A stretch of 6,470 bases of DNA, from contig JAEEHE010000069.1 of NCBI GenBank assembly GCA_016280685.1, positions 1 through 6,470 on the forward strand, written 5' to 3'. Source of the stretch: Caryophanales bacterium. Lineage in GTDB: Bacteria; Bacillota_I; Bacilli_A; RFN20; CAG-826. Shown piece by piece: positions 1 through 5,601 of the stretch; within the stretch, counting starts at the first letter, position 1; each line of letters starts with the position of its first letter. Made by a program: the position numbers and the translations under genes. Below the pieces are notes generated by a model. That model saw only the letters and a list, made by a program, of their open reading frames with translations, was not told the origin of the DNA and searched no databases.

Positions 1-470
1 AAAAACAATATCAATCTAACGAAAAACTCCTACAATTCCTCACTAAATCCCTGCTTGAACTAGTAAAAGTGCAAACTTCTATCGGTAATTCTCATTATGA
101 AATTGGGCCCGGTGGTTCTTTAACTAATCGCGTCGCGGATTATATCGACAAAAACTTCAAAGACGATATTTCTATCGAATCATTATCTAAGATGTTCAAT
201 TGTTCTCGTTCCACATTAGTTCATTCATTTAAAAAAGATTATGGTGTTTCCGTGATGAATTTTTTAAGGGAAAGAAGATTAAAAGAAATTCTCTTCTGGT
301 TACAAATATCGGAAAGAGGTGTTACCGAACTCGCTAACGACCATGGCTTTGACACTATGCCTTATTTCTTTAAATATTTCAAAAAACAAATAGGCATGAC
401 GCCTTATCAATATCGTTTAAAAGTCCGTAAAGAAAAAGCGGAAAAATCCGCTGATTCTAATAATAAATAA
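1..470 (+). CDS. AraC-family transcriptional regulator, C-terminal part (5' end off the window)
   Basis: This is the DNA-binding end of an AraC/XylS-type regulator. About 155 residues are visible, read from base 3. The last hundred or so form the paired helix-turn-helix domain. The first HTH is around DISIESLSKMFNCSRSTLVHSF, here recognisable by LSKMFNCSRSTLVHSFKK, and the second by VTELANDHGFDTMPYFFKYF. The family signature ending GMTPYQYR follows, then a short charged tail rich in Lys and Glu. The frame is open from the left edge, and the residues before the GTG at base 69 (NEKLLQFLTKSLLELVK) look like the helical linker that joins the sensor domain to the HTH in this family. The GTG has no Shine-Dalgarno, so it is an internal valine and the sensor domain (often cupin-like, sugar-binding) lies outside. 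The gene converges on the glycan operon with an 8-base gap, so it may regulate that operon, but this is inferred from position only. Confidence 0.93.
   Translation, partial: KQYQSNEKLLQFLTKSLLELVKVQTSIGNSHYEIGPGGSLTNRVADYIDKNFKDDISIESLSKMFNCSRSTLVHSFKKDYGVSVMNFLRERRLKEILFWLQISERGVTELANDHGFDTMPYFFKYFKKQIGMTPYQYRLKVRKEKAEKSADSNNK
429..452 (-). terminator. Candidate intrinsic terminator of the − strand operon
   Basis: On the − strand a perfect 6-bp stem AGCGGA/TCCGCT with a TTTT loop (437-452) is followed directly by TTTTCTTT (436-429). It starts 26 bases after the stop codon of the DUF4838 gene, which is the right place for a rho-independent terminator. It lies inside the 3' coding end of the convergent araC-type gene, where it encodes the Lys/Ala/Glu/Ser tail. 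The stem is short, so its strength is uncertain. On the + strand no T-run follows, so it would act in one direction only. Confidence 0.5.
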
Positions 471-478
471 TATTTATA

Positions 479-2521
479 TTAAGAAATACCATATTTCGCT
501 TTGATATTCTCGAATGAGTTTTCAAATGGTTCACCATATCTCTTTAAACCATATTTATTTCCCATGGCGATAAATCTCTCCGCGGCTTGGGCTTTTTCTT
601 CATCGACACCGACATACCAATCGAACATAGAAAGTCTCATCCATAGAGGGGAGAGTTCCGCTCTTTCGATATTTTCGATATAGGTAGCTTTTTGTTTTTC
701 ACTTAAATTAGGATTAGCTTCGGTTTTGGCGACCGCATTATCAAAATAACTAACTAGTTTCTTTGTTATTGCGTAAGGCCAATATTCTTCTTTCATTAAG
801 GCATTATTCACTTGCATAGTTTCACCTAAAGAAGCCATATAGGCATATCTATCATTAATATCCATATGGAATTTGCTGATATCTTCAAAGGCATCTTCGC
901 CGAAATAATAACGGTTGTATTCATCGACGATATCTTGCACCTTTAAATCGAAGTTCCAACATAATTTGGAGAAGACATAAGCATCGAGGTCACTTTGATA
1001 GAGATTATATTCATAATATGGACCTTGGGCGAATTCATAAACGACACCGGCTTTTTTAAGTAGTCTCATCAAATCTTTAAAGACATGAGTGGTGGGATAA
1101 TACCAAAGAGAATTACCAAACCAACAATGATATGTCCAAGCATGGAAACGATTGGTCACTCTTTGCCAACCTAAAAGATTGTTATATTCACTCTTCACGT
1201 TTTGACGAGGATCATCAGGTGAATAATAGAAAGCAGTTTTAATTGGAGCCCATTTCACGTAGACATCTTCACGAGGAATAACGGTGGAATCAGGAATTTC
1301 TCCTGCTTCATTAATCGGTGAATTAGCTGTGTATTGATAAGCGAAGATACAGAAATTAACTTCTCTATCCATATGTTCTTCCTTCATCCAGTCTTTAATT
1401 TCTTTAGCGACGACATTGACGAAACGGACCATACGACCACCGCCACTATATTTTAAAGCAGCAGCTTTACATCTATCACAAGGACATCCTGATTCAGTAT
1501 CGTGTTGGCCAATCATGAAATTTTCACAATCAGGATTAGTTCTAATCCAGCTCTTCAATGATTCGATGGTTAATTTAGCTAAAGATATTTCTTCGTTTCT
1601 ATTATATGTACCATCATCATTAATACCACTGGTAAAACAATAGTCGATAATCGTGCCGTTATAGAACCAAATTAAAGAGATATTATCACCTGTACCAGTA
1701 TGAGCAAATATTTTGCGATATTCAGGTTTAATTAATGGATTGCCATCAGCATCAGTTTCATTCCCTACTTTATAATTGCGGAAAGGAACGATTTCCGCCA
1801 TGGTGTGGGAAGTGTTTCCGTTAAAGGAACACCATCTTGTTGAACCGCCATATAAATTATCGAGTTGGCAGTAGTCGGTATTGAAACGCATACGAGAAGT
1901 ATAAAGTTGATCGTGTTCAAAGACCGGGGTATTTAAATACGCTCTTTGAGAGAACATCGGAACATATGTCTTATCGTATGAATAAAGTGGCACTTCTTCT
2001 AAATGAGGAATATGGGTATAGCGATAATTTAAGAATTTGACACCTAATGTCGTTTCAATAAATTCATAAGCGCCATATAATTTGCCTCTTTCTTTATAGG
2101 CATTGATATAAACACTGGTGCCTAAAGTAAAGATGACAAATCCATCGATATTAAGTGTTTCTTTACTCAAATCGATATCTCCGTGTCTTCTGGCTGCTTC
2201 TTCATAAGGAGTAGTATTTCCGATTGAGATGATATTGGAATTCATACTGAATTCGGTATTGGCATCATAAATAATTTCTAGTGTAGTGCCAGTGACACTA
2301 GAGAAGAAGGTGACAATCTCTTGGGCGGCATAAATTTCTGTCTCACTAGCAGTGGCCGGGATTAAAAGAGTATAGGGATTATCGACTTCTAACATATTGC
2401 AGATAAAAGTCTTGGGAGGTTCTTTTTCCGATTGACTTTCCGCATTATTTTTTTGACATGCAGTAATCGTGGAAAAAAGTAAAGGAATTGATAATAAGCC
2501 AATAATAATATTTCTTTTCAT
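479..2521 (-). CDS. DUF4838-family lipoprotein, probable surface glycoside hydrolase
   Basis: Probable exported glycan-cleaving enzyme. An ATG at 2527 adds two residues (MTM, 682 aa), but the AAAGGAGG site lies only 2 bases from it and 8 bases from the ATG at 2521, so 2521 is preferred (680 aa). Residue numbers here count from 2527. Residues 1-24 are a lipoprotein signal: basic start, hydrophobic core, lipobox ITAC with Cys24, then a polar linker. Residues 53-165 match the N-terminal alpha/beta domain shared by GH20/GH67-type enzymes (IISIGNTTPY, YINAYKERGKLYGAYEF, LGVKFL). Residues 185-545 carry the DUF4838 core: SHTMAEIVP, the cluster QHDTESGCPCDRCK with Cys348, Cys350 and Cys353, an aromatic stretch at 462-478, and GVVYEFAQG with Glu498 as a candidate catalytic acid. 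The C-terminal 140 residues are helical. From memory, part of this family is classed as GH163, endo-beta-N-acetylglucosaminidases on N-glycans; substrate here is unproven. It is the last gene of the operon. Confidence 0.85.
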   Translation of the reverse strand: MKRNIIIGLLSIPLLFSTITACQKNNAESQSEKEPPKTFICNMLEVDNPYTLLIPATASETEIYAAQEIVTFFSSVTGTTLEIIYDANTEFSMNSNIISIGNTTPYEEAARRHGDIDLSKETLNIDGFVIFTLGTSVYINAYKERGKLYGAYEFIETTLGVKFLNYRYTHIPHLEEVPLYSYDKTYVPMFSQRAYLNTPVFEHDQLYTSRMRFNTDYCQLDNLYGGSTRWCSFNGNTSHTMAEIVPFRNYKVGNETDADGNPLIKPEYRKIFAHTGTGDNISLIWFYNGTIIDYCFTSGINDDGTYNRNEEISLAKLTIESLKSWIRTNPDCENFMIGQHDTESGCPCDRCKAAALKYSGGGRMVRFVNVVAKEIKDWMKEEHMDREVNFCIFAYQYTANSPINEAGEIPDSTVIPREDVYVKWAPIKTAFYYSPDDPRQNVKSEYNNLLGWQRVTNRFHAWTYHCWFGNSLWYYPTTHVFKDLMRLLKKAGVVYEFAQGPYYEYNLYQSDLDAYVFSKLCWNFDLKVQDIVDEYNRYYFGEDAFEDISKFHMDINDRYAYMASLGETMQVNNALMKEEYWPYAITKKLVSYFDNAVAKTEANPNLSEKQKATYIENIERAELSPLWMRLSMFDWYVGVDEEKAQAAERFIAMGNKYGLKRYGEPFENSFENIKAKYGIS

Positions 2522-2529
2522 CGTCATTT

Positions 2530-2537
2530 CCTCCTTT
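2530..2537 (-). promoter_or_regulatory. Ribosome binding site of the DUF4838 gene, overlapping the upstream stop
   Basis: The − strand reads TAAAGGAGGAAATGACGATG. The AAAGGAGG site shares two bases with the TAA stop of the 1019-residue lipoprotein gene. GGAGG is 8 bases from the ATG at 2521 but only 2 bases from the ATG at 2527, which favours the shorter start. The overlap suggests that ribosomes ending the upstream gene can reinitiate here. Confidence 0.8.
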
Positions 2538-5500
2538 ATTTAATAGTGATATGTTTGACTAAGCGTGAGGTATTACCCTCGCTATCAAAGGCATAATAGA
2601 TGATATTATATTCACCTTTATCTAAGGTGACTTTATCTCCAGCTTTAACGACTTCGCGTCTATTGTCGATATTTTCAATGAAAATAACTAATTTTGGAGA
2701 GGCATCAAAGTTATCTTTTACTTCCGCATCTAAGATGGTCACCGCTCCTTTATAAGAATCTTTATAATTACCTTTTAAGGTAATAGTGGGTGCTTCTTCA
2801 TCACGGACAATTAAAAGGAATCTCTGTGTTAAGTTATTATCTCTTTCGTCTTTGGTGGAATAGGAAATGGTATAAGTTCCATATTTATTAAAGACTAATG
2901 GATATTCTATCGCGGGAATATTATTTACGATCGATTCTCCATCTGGATCGGTAATGCTCATCTTCACATCGTAGACATTACTGAATACGTCATATGCAAA
3001 GGCTTTGGGAATCATAAAGAATTCACCTTTAGAGAAGGAAGTGGAATACATCGCTCCTTCAAAGGAAATAGCAGGGGCTGCTAAATCACCATAGGAGATA
3101 CCAACACGAGAAAGGAGTTGGTTAGAAATACGATAGATGGATAAGATATCACCGGCGTGTGGATTATCGACTTTAAATCTTAATATGGCACAGCCATTAG
3201 TGAATCTATCAAAATCATTACCGTTGGCCCAATATTTGATATCTTCATTTTTGATTCCGCTAGTATTGAAGAGACCTTTTCTACCGCCGTCAATTATAAA
3301 GGAATAGGAATAATATTGTTTATTTCTTAAAGAAGGAACATCGTTTTCCTTATATATTTCTCTACTAGTTTCAATACTAACTTCAGTTTCTGTTCCATTG
3401 AGATATAAGGTGGGTTTACCATTTAAGACACCTTTCATCTCAAAATTGAGTTCATTGCCATCTAAACCGATTAAATCGAACTTCACCGATTCATAATTCG
3501 CTAATGCGGGAAAAACCGCAAAGGAGATGTTTAAATTGGTCGTACTCAAAGGGAATGGCTGATAGAATTCCATACTGCCATTACCATTAGAAGTAAAGTT
3601 AAGACCAGAAGCGGAAGCAGTGATGGATTCCACACCGGTTTTCGTACCATATTGTTCTACGATGCTCTCGCTATCTAAATCATAAGGAACACAGTTGATA
3701 GTGATATCTTTTAAAAGAGTGGAGCCATAATAATAACGAATATTGGTATCGCTAGTGACGGTAAATTTATCACCTGGTTGATAGGTTTTTGTTTTTCCTT
3801 GTTTAATTAAAACCGGAATATTGGTTTTATTAACATTAGCTTTTGAATAATCAATCGCCGTGTAATCAGGAATGGTGAACTCACCATTTTCAATGACAGT
3901 TACCACATCAAAGGAATTGATGAGGGAGAATCTCACCACATTAAAATCGACATTGATGCGATAGGTGAACACTCTTTGTTTTCTAATCGCATCAGTAACG
4001 GTTACTCTAAAGAAATTGCGATCACTCTTTTCGGTTATTGTGAAGGCATTACCTTCTTGTACTTCACGAACAGTTTCTCCGACAACAAGTTCGATTTTCT
4101 TATTTAATTTGCCGTTCCCGCCTCGATAGTTAAAGGTCGGGATAGTGCCAGTTTCAAATATTTTGATATTTAAATCAATATTATTTAAATCTTCTAAAGC
4201 AGCCGGTTCTTGATTCACTTTGAAATAACCGCCTTTTTCAATCATATTTCCAAAGGAGTTATAGGAAGAATAAAGGACAAGATAATTGCCTGCTTCTTTC
4301 GGATAGAAATCATTTGGATTATTAACTTCAATTTCCGTAACATATTCGTCATCTAATTTTGCAAGATAGACTTCGACATCGTTTTTAGAATGAGAGATAT
4401 CGGGGAGAGGATAGTAATAATCGACCGCGCCATCGGGCATATCGCTAAAATCAAATCCTTTAGTGAGGAGTTCACCAGTGGAGATTTGGAATAAATCTTC
4501 ACTAGGATTATTTAATAGATTATTGCCGATTTTGGTGATGACTAAATCGCCGGAAAATCCGCATGTTTCGATGCTAATATAGACTTCTCCAGTGGTAAAT
4601 CCATCAAAATCTCTAATTTCATCATTGGGGTCATTTAAGTCATAAATCAAAGCATATTCGGCTTCATTTCCCCAATTTGTATATCTCGAGCAGCCTTTAA
4701 TATCCATGTTTTCATAATCATAGATAAAAGAGACAGGAACATAATTACCAACAACAGAAGGATCACTAGACCAAGTGGTCCACATTCCTTGATCCCATAA
4801 GACGGTATAGTTCTTTAAAGCGGGGAAATCCACAGAATTAGCGACGATCATACCGTTGAATTCGACTTGGACAAAAGTATTTAAAGAACCGTGTTCCCAG
4901 GCAGTCGGAATATCTACCGCATCATTGATTTTGAAATAGATTGAGAGAGTATTGGCTTCATTATAAGCATCGGTCATCGTGACTTTAAATCTCTTCAAAG
5001 CGATTGCATCGACATTGGGGTTAGGAGATATCTCGATGACATTCCCATTAACATTCTTTAAATCAACTATATTTTTATAACTAATTACTGAACCAGACGC
5101 TCCAAGATGGAATTTTGCACCTTTAGAAACGCTGTAGCGGTTGATGTTACGGGAAATATCTTCTTTATCACCTAAGAAGGTGCTATTCAGTAAATCAAAA
5201 GCTGGTCCAGCGCTATAAGAGGAGGCATTAGTTTGTGTATTAGCTTTAATTGCTACGCCATTAATCATCGAGGTGAGTTCAATTTGATAAACACCTCTTT
5301 GATTGATATAGTGTTTGGCTTTAGTTTCCACAACATTACCGTTTGGTTCGGTAATTTTCGCGGTGACTGGATATCTTAAACCATCGCAAAAACCATAGGT
5401 TTCATTGATAGGAATATATTCATATAAATTAGAGTTTTCTTTAATCGCATCATAAACGATGCTCGCTTCACCATTAGCTTTGACGATATTGACGTTCTCA

Positions 5501-5595
5501 TGATTAAAAGAGATTTCGTTTTTGCTTTGGCATGAGGAAAGCATAAAAGGAATTGAGGCAAATAAAGTAATTAAATAGATTAGTTTTTTGTTCAT
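2536..5595 (-). CDS. Large modular lipoprotein with jelly-roll-like and Ig-like domains, function unknown
   Basis: I do not recognise a named family. Residues 1-22 form a lipoprotein signal with lipobox LSSC (Cys22), so the mature protein should be anchored on the outer membrane face. The rest is beta-rich, with no membrane span and no enzyme motif I can identify. By eye the order is: Ig-like (about 65-118), jelly-roll-like JR1 (155-362), Ig-like (395-462), two related central repeats (473-552 and 553-637), jelly-roll-like JR2 (650-829), and two Ig-like domains (838-931, 932-1019). The last begins with EEAPTITLKG and contains GEYNIIYYAFDSEGN, typical of bacterial Ig-like repeats. JR1 holds five of the six tryptophans, which may be a carbohydrate-binding face. 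The start at 5595 has AAAGGA 9 bases upstream and only 6 bases after the permease stop. Its position between a sugar permease and a glycan hydrolase suggests substrate capture or a scaffold, but a cell-surface adhesin is also possible. Confidence 0.85.
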   Translation of the reverse strand: MNKKLIYLITLFASIPFMLSSCQSKNEISFNHENVNIVKANGEASIVYDAIKENSNLYEYIPINETYGFCDGLRYPVTAKITEPNGNVVETKAKHYINQRGVYQIELTSMINGVAIKANTQTNASSYSAGPAFDLLNSTFLGDKEDISRNINRYSVSKGAKFHLGASGSVISYKNIVDLKNVNGNVIEISPNPNVDAIALKRFKVTMTDAYNEANTLSIYFKINDAVDIPTAWEHGSLNTFVQVEFNGMIVANSVDFPALKNYTVLWDQGMWTTWSSDPSVVGNYVPVSFIYDYENMDIKGCSRYTNWGNEAEYALIYDLNDPNDEIRDFDGFTTGEVYISIETCGFSGDLVITKIGNNLLNNPSEDLFQISTGELLTKGFDFSDMPDGAVDYYYPLPDISHSKNDVEVYLAKLDDEYVTEIEVNNPNDFYPKEAGNYLVLYSSYNSFGNMIEKGGYFKVNQEPAALEDLNNIDLNIKIFETGTIPTFNYRGGNGKLNKKIELVVGETVREVQEGNAFTITEKSDRNFFRVTVTDAIRKQRVFTYRINVDFNVVRFSLINSFDVVTVIENGEFTIPDYTAIDYSKANVNKTNIPVLIKQGKTKTYQPGDKFTVTSDTNIRYYYGSTLLKDITINCVPYDLDSESIVEQYGTKTGVESITASASGLNFTSNGNGSMEFYQPFPLSTTNLNISFAVFPALANYESVKFDLIGLDGNELNFEMKGVLNGKPTLYLNGTETEVSIETSREIYKENDVPSLRNKQYYSYSFIIDGGRKGLFNTSGIKNEDIKYWANGNDFDRFTNGCAILRFKVDNPHAGDILSIYRISNQLLSRVGISYGDLAAPAISFEGAMYSTSFSKGEFFMIPKAFAYDVFSNVYDVKMSITDPDGESIVNNIPAIEYPLVFNKYGTYTISYSTKDERDNNLTQRFLLIVRDEEAPTITLKGNYKDSYKGAVTILDAEVKDNFDASPKLVIFIENIDNRREVVKAGDKVTLDKGEYNIIYYAFDSEGNTSRLVKHITIK
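2539..3084 (-). other. C-terminal pair of Ig-like domains
   Basis: Residues 838-931 and 932-1019 of the large lipoprotein. The first has MSITDPDGESIV and then KYGTYTISYSTKDERDN; the second opens with EEAPTITLKG and ends with KGEYNIIYYAFDSEGNTS. The Gly-x-Tyr-x-Ile-x-Tyr strand followed by an Asp/Gly-Asn turn is the usual mark of bacterial surface Ig-like repeats. Such domains commonly act as spacers or binding modules. Confidence 0.65.
3109..3648 (-). other. JR2: second jelly-roll-like domain
   Basis: Residues 650-829 of the large lipoprotein. It starts with a typical outer strand (GLNFTSNGNGSMEFYQP) and closes with DFDRFTNGCAILRFKV and AGDILSIYRISNQLL, aligning with the end of JR1 with one residue inserted. 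It keeps only one tryptophan (Trp789), located near the position of Trp308 in JR1. As in JR1, an Ig-like domain follows. Confidence 0.5.
3685..4179 (-). repeat. Two degenerate tandem protein repeats in the large lipoprotein
   Basis: Residues 473-552 and 553-637 share a pattern: an IP-aromatic step (TIPTFNY versus TIPDYTA), an Asn/Lys-rich stretch, a hydrophobic strand ending in a Gly turn (IELVVGET versus VLIKQGKT), then Gly-x-x-Phe-Thr-(Ile/Val)-Thr (GNAFTIT versus GDKFTVT), and a final strand (YRINV versus ITINC). The similarity is at protein level only; no DNA repeat is obvious. Confidence 0.5.
4510..5133 (-). other. JR1: first jelly-roll-like domain, tryptophan-rich
   Basis: Residues 155-362 of the large lipoprotein. 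Alternating hydrophobic strands separated by polar turns suggest a concanavalin/LamG-like beta sandwich. Its end, DFDGFTTGEVYISIET followed by SGDLVITKIGNNLL, resembles the end of JR2. Trp233, Trp267, Trp272, Trp275 and Trp308 lie here. The fold is inferred from sequence pattern, not from a profile match. Confidence 0.5.
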
Positions 5596-5601
5596 ATTCT
5601 C

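Noticed and set aside
69..71. GTG as start codon of the AraC-type regulator
   Set aside because: No ribosome site precedes it, the frame is open to the left edge, and the upstream residues fit the family's linker helices. It is read as an internal valine.
469..480. AATAT-TT-ATATT palindrome between the convergent genes as a terminator for the regulator
   Set aside because: Only A-T pairs and a 2-base loop, with no T-run afterwards; too weak to call.
501..683. Open frame of 60 codons on the + strand
   Set aside because: It lies wholly antisense to the DUF4838 gene, has no ribosome site, and its protein looks like nothing known.
1416..1643. Open frame of 75 codons on the + strand
   Set aside because: Antisense to the conserved cysteine-cluster region of the DUF4838 gene. 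The frame is explained by the codon constraint of the real gene.
2277..2302. Perfect 8-bp inverted repeat TCTAGTGT/ACACTAGA with a 10-base spacer
   Set aside because: Inside coding sequence, without a T-run or placement near a start. About one such repeat is expected by chance in a window of this size.
5376..5561. Open frame of 61 codons on the − strand
   Set aside because: Out-of-frame overlap within the 5' part of the large lipoprotein gene, with no ribosome site and no recognisable domain.
479..5595. Possible use of TGA as tryptophan (mycoplasma-type code)
   Set aside because: The long frames are complete with TGG for tryptophan and end in TAA, with homologous C-termini intact, so the standard code explains everything.
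2536..5595. The large lipoprotein as the solute-binding protein of the ABC importer
   Set aside because: It lacks the two-lobed binding-protein pattern and is more than twice the usual length. Its repeated beta-sandwich modules fit a binding or scaffold protein better.
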